The translations under genes were made by a program, and so were the position numbers. From positions 1 to 23,649 of IMG/VR virus record IMGVR_UViG_3300022225_000007: DNA of 23,649 bases; one strand, 5' to 3'. The notes under the pieces are model-generated. The model did no database searches. It had not been told where the DNA came from and was given only the letters and a program-made list of their open reading frames with translations. Below are positions 1-7,514 of the stretch, one piece after another (within the stretch, counting starts at the first letter, position 1; each line of letters starts with the position of its first letter). The DNA is from a virus.

Positions 1-1
1 T

Positions 2-607
2 GTCGGGAGTAAGGTAGCCATAGAGTTGGCTTGTCTTGGTGTGGAGCACGTAACTGTATACGATATGGATTTCATTGAGCCACACAATCTCTCGAATCAG
101 GCTTATCATGAACTCCAAGTTGGTATGAGGAAGTCGTCTGCTCTCGAAGAACTCATTGGTCACAAAGTTGGGCATGAACAATGGCTGAAATGGCAGTTCA
201 AGTCCCAAGAATTCACGAAAATGATTCCGCACTCACATAAAGTGCTTATCTCGGCATTGGATACGAGGAGCGGGAGACAGGAAGTGATGTGGAGTGGCAT
301 GACCAACAGTTCTACTCTTGTGATGGACTGTCGCATGGACGCGATGCAGGGCGCAGTTCACATGTACAATCCCGGAGACCCGAAAGAGCGAAAGGTCTAC
401 ACAGAAAACCTACCTTCCGAAGATTACGAGGGGGAGAAAACTGCCTGTGGATTGCCAATCAACTGTGGCACAACGTCTGGATTTGTAGCGAGCACGGCAG
501 TAGCGATGCTCATAAATTGGTGGAGCTTTGGTATTCGGGAGAACATCCACTTTAACTTACGAGCCATGGAAACGTGGCGAACCCCTGTGATGGAGGGAAC
601 AACATGA
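2..607 (+). CDS. ThiF/E1-like adenylyltransferase (5' end cut by window)
   Basis: This is a ubiquitin-activating-like (ThiF/MoeB/E1 superfamily) adenylation domain. The frame is open from base 2, so the start lies upstream. Visible residues begin VGSKVAIELACLGV, the end of the Rossmann glycine-rich ATP loop, followed by VYDMDFIEPHNLSNQ (about residues 19-33), which matches the family DxDxVExxNLxRQ motif. ALDTRSGRQ (Asp about 87) matches the conserved metal-binding Asp segment. Cys149 and Cys155 lie in a loop before a hydrophobic helix, where thioester cysteines often sit. The usual Arg of NLxRQ is Asn here. Known members adenylate the C-terminus of a ubiquitin-like protein; no such protein is visible in the window. 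The TGA overlaps the ATG of the JAB gene, so the two are probably translated together. The family call is firm; substrate and pathway are unknown. Confidence 0.88.
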   Translation, partial: VGSKVAIELACLGVEHVTVYDMDFIEPHNLSNQAYHELQVGMRKSSALEELIGHKVGHEQWLKWQFKSQEFTKMIPHSHKVLISALDTRSGRQEVMWSGMTNSSTLVMDCRMDAMQGAVHMYNPGDPKERKVYTENLPSEDYEGEKTACGLPINCGTTSGFVASTAVAMLINWWSFGIRENIHFNLRAMETWRTPVMEGTT

Positions 608-1323
608 GACAGATAGACTCAACGGAACCTATGGTCACGATTGACGCTGAAACGTGGGGGCAGATTATGTTCGCCACTCAGGCTGTCGATACGGAGATCA
701 CGGGATGGCTTAATGTGAAACGTGATGAAGATTGTTTTCATATACATGGCGATCTCGTAATTCCCAAGCAAGAAGTAGGCTCAGCCAGTATTGATGTGGG
801 TGCGCCAGAAATGGCATTGATGTTAGATCAGCACGACAACGTGCGTTGTTGGTGGCATAGTCATGTAGACATGGCTACGAACCCATCCTCGACAGACGTT
901 ACGCAAATGGATGGGTATGCAGAAAATCTACCCTTCTACCTAATGCTAATCACGAATAAGAGTGGTAACTATGGTCTCGAAGTTTGGGATATGGAAAGCA
1001 ATCTGATTTGGGAAGGCATCGAGTTAAGCTCTGTTCCGACTCGTGATGTAGAGAAATTGGCAGACATCATTAAGGATAACGTGAAGGAGAAAACCTTTTC
1101 GGTACACCATTGGGGGGAAAAGAATGGTATTTACCATCCGGGGAGTACGTCAATTTATGAGAATGGCAACGGAAGGGGGAACACGTACCCGTATGATCTC
1201 GATGGGGTAAGTGCTGTGCATGGTTGGTGTGATCCTACGCAAATGGAAGTCGAACGCCTGATGTTGAAGGAAGGTATAGACGAGGACGAAGCCTTAGAAT
1301 GGTTTGAGAAAGGATTAGCATAA
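604..1323 (+). CDS. JAMM/JAB (MPN) metallopeptidase
   Basis: A 239-residue protein of the JAB1/MPN/Mov34 family, zinc isopeptidases that remove ubiquitin-like modifiers. The complete JAMM motif is visible: Glu31 (EITGWL), His85 and His87, seven residues, then Ser95 and Asp98 (HSHVDMATNPSSTD). All metal ligands and the catalytic Glu are therefore present. After the peptidase domain (about 1-140) comes a linker rich in Gly, Asn and Tyr, then a charged helical tail (about 208-239). I chose ATG 604 because GGAGGG precedes it and it overlaps the E1-like stop as ATGA; an upstream GTG at 574 is less likely. Pairing with an E1-like enzyme recalls CBASS Cap2/Cap3, Bil and phage ubiquitin-like cassettes. 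It could process a modifier precursor, remove a host-made conjugate, or cut a virion protein. No signal peptide, so it should act in the cytoplasm. Confidence 0.93.
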   Translation: MRQIDSTEPMVTIDAETWGQIMFATQAVDTEITGWLNVKRDEDCFHIHGDLVIPKQEVGSASIDVGAPEMALMLDQHDNVRCWWHSHVDMATNPSSTDVTQMDGYAENLPFYLMLITNKSGNYGLEVWDMESNLIWEGIELSSVPTRDVEKLADIIKDNVKEKTFSVHHWGEKNGIYHPGSTSIYENGNGRGNTYPYDLDGVSAVHGWCDPTQMEVERLMLKEGIDEDEALEWFEKGLA

Positions 1324-1355
1324 ATTGTCAACACGTTTTGAAAAGGAGAATTGAA

Positions 1356-1622
1356 ATGACAGCTTCTAGTAGACATCCCAACAAGCTCACCAACAAGGAA
1401 GAAGTGAGACTAACCGAGAGACTTAGGAAGATCGAAAGCGAACAGGCAATTGCTTGGGGATTACACCGATTAAGCGGTGGATTTGTGAAGGCTGAATATG
1501 ATGAGTGCGATGAAGATAGAATATATATCACCCTCACTGACGGCATACAAAGCGACTGTTATATACAAAAAAATATCAGCCATCTCTCTCTCTGGAGAAA
1601 TACTCTGGAATGGACAGATTAA
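1356..1622 (+). CDS. Small hypothetical protein (88 aa)
   Basis: An 88-residue acidic/basic mixed protein that I do not recognise. The N-terminal half (about 12-40) looks helical, with alternating Lys/Glu/Arg; the second half has strand-like stretches (RIYITLTDG). There are no cysteine pairs, signal peptide or membrane segment. ATG 1356 is preferred over an upstream TTG at 1338 because AAAAGGAG lies at the right distance before it. It sits 32 bases after the JAB gene, in the same direction and probably in the same transcript, and could be an accessory partner of the E1-JAB pair, but nothing in the sequence shows this. It does not end in a Gly-Gly, so it is not an obvious ubiquitin-like modifier. 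Confidence 0.72.
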   Translation: MTASSRHPNKLTNKEEVRLTERLRKIESEQAIAWGLHRLSGGFVKAEYDECDEDRIYITLTDGIQSDCYIQKNISHLSLWRNTLEWTD

Positions 1623-1649
1623 ACTCACCCCTATTGAAAGGAGTAGAAA

Positions 1650-1859
1650 ATGAAACCAAAACGTATTCGATTCACGCCGGAAAATCCCAAACAAATAGTT
1701 GAACACGCCCAACTGGAATATATTCATCATGTGTTACAAGAATGTGGTAATGGGAACGTAGACAACTCAATGGTTGACCAAGCACTAGAATATGTTGAAG
1801 ATATTAGAGAACAATTTGGATGGAAGGGTTGTTCGTATGGAGATTTTTGGGATGATTGA
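1650..1859 (+). CDS. Small hypothetical protein (69 aa)
   Basis: A 69-residue protein, probably mostly helical (about residues 15-55), with an aromatic acidic end (SYGDFWDD). It has two isolated cysteines and no recognisable motif. AAAGGAG six bases before ATG 1650 is a strong ribosome binding site, which makes this a convincing gene despite its size. It lies 27 bases after the previous small gene and runs in the same direction. Function unknown. Confidence 0.72.
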   Translation: MKPKRIRFTPENPKQIVEHAQLEYIHHVLQECGNGNVDNSMVDQALEYVEDIREQFGWKGCSYGDFWDD

Positions 1860-1865
1860 TATAAA

Positions 1866-2153
1866 ATGCCTTTATCGATTTGTCAGGTTCGCAGGGAAAC
1901 GCCTTTTGGTAATGACAACGCAAAGTGCAACGCCATGAGCATTTCTTACATTCATACCACGACTAATCGCGCCTGTCCTCGTTGTGGGTCTGTCAATATC
2001 GTGATTGATGTCACCTGTGTTTGGGACGTAGAAAGCCAACAGTGGGAGATGGACGGAGATCCAGACGAGCATGGCGGGAGCATGACTTGCGCTGACTGTT
2101 CGAGTGACCACTGGTTCTTGGATCATCCCAAAATCATAAAATGGGAGACCTAA
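1866..2153 (+). CDS. Small zinc-ribbon protein
   Basis: Up to 95 residues, with a zinc-ribbon pattern: CPRCGS at about 35-40 and CADCSS at about 76-81, separated by strand-like sequence. This fold usually binds nucleic acid or another protein. The start is uncertain. ATG 1866 follows closely on the previous gene but has only a weak GGATG before it; ATG 1935 (MSISYIHTTTNRACPRCGS) would give a tighter 72-residue zinc-ribbon protein. The first 23 residues of the longer form look unlike a folded domain, which favours the shorter one. It is the last gene before the long hairpin at 2170-2217. Function unknown. Confidence 0.62.
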   Translation: MPLSICQVRRETPFGNDNAKCNAMSISYIHTTTNRACPRCGSVNIVIDVTCVWDVESQQWEMDGDPDEHGGSMTCADCSSDHWFLDHPKIIKWET

Positions 2154-2169
2154 TCACGAGTAGCAAACT

Positions 2170-2217
2170 TTGGTTGTTACGCCCTAACTACTTTAGTAGT
2201 TAGGGTGTAACAACCAA
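2170..2217. repeat. Long perfect-stem hairpin (22-bp arms, UUUA loop)
   Basis: Arms 2170-2191 and 2196-2217 pair over 22 base pairs with a single G-T(U) wobble and a four-base TTTA loop. It lies between the first gene block and the MoxR promoter. A run of eight T begins only 26 bases later (2243-2250), after two direct copies of GGTCGGCT (2224-2231 and 2236-2243), so it is not a textbook intrinsic terminator. It could end or attenuate the upstream transcript, be an RNase III-type processing site, or be a protein-binding site in DNA. Confidence 0.85.
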
Positions 2218-2262
2218 GTAGGTGGTCGGCTAGTTGGTCGGCTTTTTTTTGGCTTTTAACGA

Positions 2263-2299
2263 GTGTCAATTTGACACCAAATGGAGTATGCTATATGAT
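2263..2299 (+). promoter_or_regulatory. Sigma70-type promoter with palindromic operator over the -35 box
   Basis: TTGACA at 2271-2276, a 17-base spacer and TATGAT at 2294-2299 form a near-consensus promoter for the MoxR-VWA pair. The -35 box is the right half of the palindrome GTGTCAA-T-TTGACAC (2263-2277, perfect 7-bp arms), placed where a bound repressor would block RNA polymerase. The 5' leader is short, about 20 bases to the ATG at 2327. Confidence 0.78.
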
Positions 2300-2326
2300 A
2301 CACACAGTCAACACAGGGGAGTGTCT

Positions 2327-4465
2327 ATGACCAAGAAGATAGTTTGTGAGCAGATGTTGTTGGAGATTCAGAAGGCTATCCTTCTGTCAACACAGACAAA
2401 ACGTCGGGGCGCTATGCGTGCGGTATTGGGTCGAATTGCCGATTCATCAGAGTGTGCCGGACTCACACGCCATACATTAATCGAGATCATTGCAGATAGT
2501 CCAATGGTCGGGAGTAAGGACAAGCAAATCAAGATTCGCCCCGCCTTTTCAGCACTTCGTGATTGCCTGAGTTACGCCACCGTTATGGCTATGCTCTACG
2601 AAACCTTTAAGTCCTACCACCCCCCTTCCATTCCGAAAGGGACGGTGACCTTCGATCTTAAAGAGGCTTGGGCGGTTGCCATGGGTGATTTCTCACAAGC
2701 GGTGATTCGCCCAAGTGCGTGCGGTGTCGTGAGTCCGAGGGGTAAAACGGGTTTCGTGATTGGGTACAACAAGCGTTGGTTGATGCCCAAGAAAGGCACG
2801 TCCATGAAGCCATCGTATGATATGGCATCGTTACTGAGGTATAGAGCAGAGAAACAGCGTCAATGGTTTCTTGCACAGACCATTCCTTGTGGTTTTTTGG
2901 AAGGTGGTTTGCTTGATGTCAAGGAGGATGGTGATGAGGCGTTGGTTGCCGTTCCGCTTTCCACGGGGTTGGATATCGTTACCGGGTATCTCGCGACTAA
3001 ATGGGCAGATGATGGCACGATTTTCAGTGAAGTCCGTTCCCATGATGATGGCGGGGCGATGGAAGTCTGGAAATCCGCTGTCTCACACTGTGGGATTGTT
3101 GAGAATTGGGATGACACAACCATAAGTGCTGTGATGACGGCGATTTTCGCGAGAGAAAAAGCCAAGCCAACCGTGATGTCCGAAGTGCCGTTGTCCACAG
3201 AGGCGGATGTGAAGAGTGCATTGGCACGTATTCACGGTGATGCAGGAACTCTCGAAGATGCTGAAGCCAAAGCGGGAGCGCCTAAGTTCAACATCGAAGG
3301 GCCATTGAAGTCATCGCTTGAGGGATTGCTTGACGCGGCAACAGGCGGGACGCTGAAGGATATGGCATCGTTGCAGAAGATGCTTAACGAAGGCGTCGAA
3401 GCCAAAGACAAAGCCAAGAAGTTAGAAGAGCAGGTCGCGAGGGCTGTGCGCCCTGCATCCACGAGGGTTGTGGCTAAGCCGGGTGAGGAACTGCCTGACG
3501 GTGATGTGAAGTACGACAAGGCTTACAACGTCCTTGGTATGCGTAAGCGTGGCTCGATGGACTTTGATGTGCCTGTGTTCGAGTGGAAGACTCCGCATCC
3601 GATGGTTCCTGAGATCGATCCTGATTACATCTTCCGACCGGAACCCACACTAAAGGCGTTGATTGGTCTTGTGAAAGGCATTAACACCTACGCTGTGGGC
3701 CACACCGGAACAGGCAAGACAACCCTATTCTTGCAGTTAGCGTCACGTATGAACTGGCCCGTGATACGGATTAACTTTGATTCGGAGATCACGAGGTTGG
3801 ATTTGATTGGTCGTGACATACTCAAGGCTGATAGCGCAACAGGCGTTACGGTTAGTGAGTTTGTTGAAGGTGTGTTGCCGACTGCCATAGCAGGGCCATT
3901 CATTCTGCTGTGTGATGAGGTGGATCGTGTCAGACCAGAGGTGAGTTACGTGTTCCAGAGGGTGCTTGAGGATCAAGGCATCATGCTCAACGAGGATGGT
4001 GGCCGTCTCGTGAGTCCACATGATTGGCATCGGGTTGTGGCTACAGCCAACACGGTGGGGCAGGGTGATGAGTTTGGCTTGTACCAAGGCGCGAGACACC
4101 AGAGTCAGGCGTTTCTCGATAGGTTCACAAACTGGATCGAGATTGGATATCTCGGTAAGAAGGACGAGACGAAGTTGCTGAAGTCTAAAGCACCGGGTAT
4201 TGATGATAGTGGGACAGAAGCCATTATGAATTACGTGGCTGAGCATCGTTCGGCGTTCGTTAATGCGGAGATCCTGCAACCCATTAGTGCGAGGGCGATT
4301 GAGCAGTTGGGTATGCAGTATGTATCGTACAGGTCGTTGCTTCCCGATTCAGCCAAGGCGTTGAAGATGGCTTTCGATAGCGTGGTGTTGGTGCGTGGCA
4401 GTGCGACTGATCGTGCAGTGATGACGGGGTTGCTTGACCGAGTGACAAAGGGAGAGAGCGAATGA
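2327..4465 (+). CDS. MoxR/CobS-type AAA+ ATPase with long N-terminal extension
   Basis: A 712-residue AAA+ ATPase of the MoxR/CobS/midasin-like group. Walker A is GHTGTGKT (458-465), Walker B FILLCDE (525-531), sensor 1 ATAN follows, and LDRF supplies the likely arginine finger. Proteins of this group form rings that use ATP to remodel partners, normally with a VWA protein, which is the next gene here. About 400 residues precede the ATPase domain. They are not recognisable to me and include an Ala/Lys/Glu-rich, probably coiled region (about 290-375); most MoxR proteins are only about 300-350 residues long in total. ATG 2327 is chosen because GGGGAG precedes it and the promoter lies just upstream; the open frame extends to 2234 but would cover the promoter. 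Phage copies are often labelled cobalt chelatase, but no cobalamin genes are present. Confidence 0.9.
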   Translation: MTKKIVCEQMLLEIQKAILLSTQTKRRGAMRAVLGRIADSSECAGLTRHTLIEIIADSPMVGSKDKQIKIRPAFSALRDCLSYATVMAMLYETFKSYHPPSIPKGTVTFDLKEAWAVAMGDFSQAVIRPSACGVVSPRGKTGFVIGYNKRWLMPKKGTSMKPSYDMASLLRYRAEKQRQWFLAQTIPCGFLEGGLLDVKEDGDEALVAVPLSTGLDIVTGYLATKWADDGTIFSEVRSHDDGGAMEVWKSAVSHCGIVENWDDTTISAVMTAIFAREKAKPTVMSEVPLSTEADVKSALARIHGDAGTLEDAEAKAGAPKFNIEGPLKSSLEGLLDAATGGTLKDMASLQKMLNEGVEAKDKAKKLEEQVARAVRPASTRVVAKPGEELPDGDVKYDKAYNVLGMRKRGSMDFDVPVFEWKTPHPMVPEIDPDYIFRPEPTLKALIGLVKGINTYAVGHTGTGKTTLFLQLASRMNWPVIRINFDSEITRLDLIGRDILKADSATGVTVSEFVEGVLPTAIAGPFILLCDEVDRVRPEVSYVFQRVLEDQGIMLNEDGGRLVSPHDWHRVVATANTVGQGDEFGLYQGARHQSQAFLDRFTNWIEIGYLGKKDETKLLKSKAPGIDDSGTEAIMNYVAEHRSAFVNAEILQPISARAIEQLGMQYVSYRSLLPDSAKALKMAFDSVVLVRGSATDRAVMTGLLDRVTKGESE

Positions 4466-6342
4466 GATTTGAAGAGTTCAGAGACGAGGCAGAGGGTACG
4501 AGTAGGACGTTGGGACGGAACTTTGGCACGAGACTGACGTTCGAGGGCGAAGGTGCGTTCACGGATAGGAAGAGAGTGAATCTACCTATGTTGCCCGAAG
4601 GCGCAGAGTTGACCAAGGAACAGGTTCGGATGACACGAGGCTACATAGATCATGAGGCGGGTGGGCATCAGCGTCATACCGATATCGATTCAATGGAGTT
4701 CATCCAAGAGTGGTCACAAACGGAAGGCAAGCCTGCTGTTCCTAAGATTACAAACGCGATGGAAGACATACGCATTGAGCCAAAGGTGATTCGAGAGTAT
4801 CCGGGTGCGAAGAAGAACCTTGAGGCAACGACCGATGCCGTGTGCCGGATGTTCTTGGATGAGTATGTTGCTGAAGGCGGGGAGAACTATGACCCCGAAG
4901 TGCTTAGCGATAGGCAGAAGGTGTTGCCATTGGTGGTGACATGGGTAGGGCGCAAGAAGAAGGGGTATGAGTCTAAAGCACTTGATGAGTGCATTGATCT
5001 CGTTGATGACGAGTTGGTTAAGGAGGCGCAGGTATGGGCAGATGCGGCAATGGCGTGCAAGGATACGTGGAGCGTGTTCGAGTTAGCGAAGAGGATGAAC
5101 TTGGAAGTATACGAAGAAGAGGAAGAGGAAGAACACGAAGGGCCAACGGGAGAAGGGGATGGAGGTTTGCCTGTAGGTGAAAAGTCTGGCGAGAAGGGCG
5201 ACGGCGAGAAGGGGATGGAGGCTAAAGCGCCGGGTGGTGACATACGAGAGAGTTCGGATGACAAGCCAGAACCTATCGAGATCACAATGAAGGAAGCGCT
5301 TGAGAATGCGTTCCGAGAGGCTTCAGATGGTGCGCCTGATAGTGAGTTCAGAAGTTATACATCAGCAACTGATATAGAAGTTACGCGAGATGGGATCACC
5401 TATCTTGATGGGACGCCATGCCGTAAGAGTAAGCATTACATTGAGCGGATCAACAGTAAAAGTGTTGCCGATTACATAAAGCTGACCAAGCAAATGCGGG
5501 GAATCATCAGTACGATGAAACGAAAGTTGGAGCGTGGCTTGGAAGATATGATGAGGCGTGGCAGGGATGATGGCAAGGAGTATGGGTCGCTTGATACGAG
5601 GCGTCTGGTACAGGCGTACAACCGAGCGCCCAATGTATTCTGGATGCCGGATGAAGCGCCTGATATGAACACTGCGGTTGAAGTGTTGATAGATATGAGT
5701 GGGTCGATGAGTGGTCGGAAACTTGGTCTCGCGATGTTGTCGTCCATCTGTTTGGCTGAAGCCATGAACACGATTGGCGTGCCATTTGAGGTGACGGGAT
5801 TCTTTAGTGATGGGACGAATGATGAGATACCGCACGGTTCGGGCAAGATCAGGGGTTACCACAGGTATCAGGGAGAGACCTACTTCATCTTCAAGAGTTT
5901 CAAGGATTCATTACGCGAAGCCAGAGGGAATCTGGCGTCCATCATCAAGTGCTGTGGTTTCGAGAACTGTGATGGTGTGAGTGTGCGTTGGGTAGGTAAG
6001 CGTCTCATGAAGAGGCCAGAGAATAAGAAGGTTCTCATGGTCTTGAGTGACGGGCATCCTGCGTTCTTGATTGGAAGGGGTGCGGACAGGAAAGTGGCTC
6101 ACCAGTATCTTCCCGATGTGATTAAGGGGTTGAGTGATACGGGGATGCACGTAGTTGGTATTGGGATATGCAGTGATGCGGTGAAGAGGTATTACCCGCA
6201 TTGGGTGGTGCTTGATGATATCGAAGGGTTACCGGGAGCGGTGATGTCTCAGGTGGCGAAAATCCTCATGGGTAAGCGCGTTGTCTTGGATAATAGCGAA
6301 CTCATGAAGGCTTCCTCACTTGGTCGTCGTCGTGTGGCGTAA
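4462..6342 (+). CDS. CobT-like VWA (MIDAS) protein
   Basis: A 626-residue partner of the MoxR ATPase, overlapping its stop as ATGA. The C-terminal third is a von Willebrand factor A domain with the metal-binding MIDAS motif DMSGSMSG (Asp411, Ser413, Ser415) and a later LSDGHP segment. The N-terminal region has DHEAGGHQRHTD (His64, Glu65, His69, His72), as in CobT-like proteins, which resembles a metalloprotease HExxH motif but with an extra residue. A highly acidic Glu/Gly/Asp-rich linker lies at about 214-275. In chelatases the AAA+ ring and a VWA subunit act together on a third partner; the partner here is unknown. A chaperone-like role in virion or replication-complex assembly, or action on E1/JAB substrates, is inference only. 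Confidence 0.88.
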   Translation: MRFEEFRDEAEGTSRTLGRNFGTRLTFEGEGAFTDRKRVNLPMLPEGAELTKEQVRMTRGYIDHEAGGHQRHTDIDSMEFIQEWSQTEGKPAVPKITNAMEDIRIEPKVIREYPGAKKNLEATTDAVCRMFLDEYVAEGGENYDPEVLSDRQKVLPLVVTWVGRKKKGYESKALDECIDLVDDELVKEAQVWADAAMACKDTWSVFELAKRMNLEVYEEEEEEEHEGPTGEGDGGLPVGEKSGEKGDGEKGMEAKAPGGDIRESSDDKPEPIEITMKEALENAFREASDGAPDSEFRSYTSATDIEVTRDGITYLDGTPCRKSKHYIERINSKSVADYIKLTKQMRGIISTMKRKLERGLEDMMRRGRDDGKEYGSLDTRRLVQAYNRAPNVFWMPDEAPDMNTAVEVLIDMSGSMSGRKLGLAMLSSICLAEAMNTIGVPFEVTGFFSDGTNDEIPHGSGKIRGYHRYQGETYFIFKSFKDSLREARGNLASIIKCCGFENCDGVSVRWVGKRLMKRPENKKVLMVLSDGHPAFLIGRGADRKVAHQYLPDVIKGLSDTGMHVVGIGICSDAVKRYYPHWVVLDDIEGLPGAVMSQVAKILMGKRVVLDNSELMKASSLGRRRVA

Positions 6343-6370
6343 GCGGGGAAAGCGGAGTCCGACATTGAGA

Positions 6371-6526
6371 ATGGCTTGGTGTGGCTGGTATCCGGCAAGG
6401 TCGGCAAAGGATTTCGCTTTCTGGTATCGAGTGGCTGAGCGTGTGAGGGATAAGCGCATACGTCACAAGAATATGGAGCGAATTATTCAAGTGTGTATAG
6501 ATATAGATAAGGAGACTCGAACATGA
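6371..6526 (+). CDS. Small hypothetical protein (about 51 aa)
   Basis: A short basic protein beginning MAWCGWYPARSAKDFAFW, rich in Arg and aromatic residues, with a helical second half (about 25-45). Its TGA overlaps the ATG of the next gene (ATGA at 6523), and it fills the space after the VWA gene, so it is probably real. The start is uncertain: ATG 6371 has GGAG 13 bases upstream, which is far; GTG 6332 or TTG 6320 would overlap the VWA gene and add 13-17 residues. Function unknown. Confidence 0.5.
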   Translation: MAWCGWYPARSAKDFAFWYRVAERVRDKRIRHKNMERIIQVCIDIDKETRT

Positions 6527-6993
6527 GTAAGACAATTGATAAGTCTTTAACGAAGAAGTTGTTGGACGATGTAATCGTGAAGGATGAGCCAGAGGTGGAT
6601 GAGTACAAGTCCACTTATCCCGAACCATCTTATGTGGAGGGTGGAGTCCCCGGCGGGAGAAGTTCAGGCGCGTATCACCGGGGCGGGAGTTGGATGGATG
6701 ATTGTGACCTCGGGTTGGGTTTTGTTGGCTTGGGGAAGGATTATACAAGTGCAAGGGCTGTTGTTGATGGGAACCGTAGTGGTGGCAAGGTGATTGAGTT
6801 GGATCGTCACGATACCGATGAGATTATCAGGTTGTTGGCGAAGAAGATGGAGAATGTTTTACAGAAGGAAGGGTTTGTCATGACCCCCGACTCTCGTGAT
6901 GAACTTGAAAATAGTATGTTGGCTGTTGTTGACTTGTGCAAGTGGAAGTCGGAAACGAGTCCGACTTCTTTGTACGTTCTTAAACTACGATAA
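6523..6993 (+). CDS. Hypothetical protein (156 aa)
   Basis: A 156-residue acidic protein, not recognised. The N-terminus is charged (Lys/Asp/Glu), followed by a Gly/Ser-rich stretch (about 40-75) that looks disordered, then a helical region (about 95-140) with HDTDEIIRLLAKKMENVL. Hydrophobic helix faces suggest an oligomerising or partner-binding segment. GGAGACTCGAAC before ATG 6523 gives a reasonable binding site. It overlaps the preceding small gene by four bases and ends 13 bases before the winged-helix gene. Confidence 0.75.
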   Translation: MSKTIDKSLTKKLLDDVIVKDEPEVDEYKSTYPEPSYVEGGVPGGRSSGAYHRGGSWMDDCDLGLGFVGLGKDYTSARAVVDGNRSGGKVIELDRHDTDEIIRLLAKKMENVLQKEGFVMTPDSRDELENSMLAVVDLCKWKSETSPTSLYVLKLR

Positions 6994-7006
6994 CGCGGAG
7001 GTATAT

Positions 7007-7471
7007 ATGAAATCGCTTGAGTTAGTTGGTATTGATAGACCGTTGCTAACGGTAGTTGTTCCGTTTGATGTGAAGAAGGGGACAACGATGATTGTTGATG
7101 CAAAAAATGGCGGGTTGTTTGCGGTGTGGCGTAAGATTATTGATGGGCCTGAGCCAACCTTTGAAATACCCAAAGGTGCGTGGAATGATGTAGGAAATGT
7201 TCCTCGGATGACAGAGGGTAGGGTGCAGGCACTTGAGGCGATCTGGCGGCAGGGAGCACTGGCGCATGTAAAAAGCGTGGTGAGTTATCTTGGGGTTGAC
7301 GGTGGAACAGCGCGGAGACACCTTCGTTTCCTGACTGCCAATGGCTTTGCTACGAGAAGCAAGTGCAAGCCAAACGGGAAGATGGGGAGAAGGCCGTTCA
7401 AGTATTCAATCACGAAGAAGGGGATGGAAAGATTGGAGTCCTCAGCCCTAAAGTTCTCTTTGAACCTGTAA
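7007..7471 (+). CDS. Winged-helix DNA-binding protein
   Basis: A 154-residue protein whose C-terminal half (about 70-145) reads as a winged helix-turn-helix: ALEAIWRQGALAHVKSVVSY, then LGVDGGTARRHLRFLTANGF as recognition segment, then a basic wing (KPNGKMGRRPFKYSIT) and KKGMERLE. This matches the general MarR/ArsR/PadR-like pattern, so it probably binds DNA and regulates phage or host genes. The first 65 residues are strand-rich and not recognised; they could sense a ligand or form a dimer. ATG 7007 is preferred because GGAGG lies just upstream; the frame is open further 5' but would overlap the previous gene heavily. Confidence 0.78.
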   Translation: MKSLELVGIDRPLLTVVVPFDVKKGTTMIVDAKNGGLFAVWRKIIDGPEPTFEIPKGAWNDVGNVPRMTEGRVQALEAIWRQGALAHVKSVVSYLGVDGGTARRHLRFLTANGFATRSKCKPNGKMGRRPFKYSITKKGMERLESSALKFSLNL

Positions 7472-7514
7472 GGGTGTCGTTCACGGGAGAGGGTTGGAGT
7501 TCAGCTACTCTAGC

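Noticed and set aside
1356-1859. Small genes as ubiquitin-like modifiers for the E1
   Set aside because: Neither protein ends in Gly-Gly or shows a clear beta-grasp pattern; the second looks helical.
3743-4279. Leftward 178-residue open frame
   Set aside because: It is antisense to the AAA+ domain of the MoxR gene, whose motifs are intact.
5362-5862. Leftward frames inside the VWA gene
   Set aside because: They are shadows of the VWA domain coding strand, rich in His, Arg and Thr with no motif.
2327-6342. Cobalt chelatase (CobS/CobT) for vitamin B12
   Set aside because: The families match, but no cobalamin genes are present, the ATPase has a large foreign N-terminal part, and phages carry this pair widely outside B12 synthesis.
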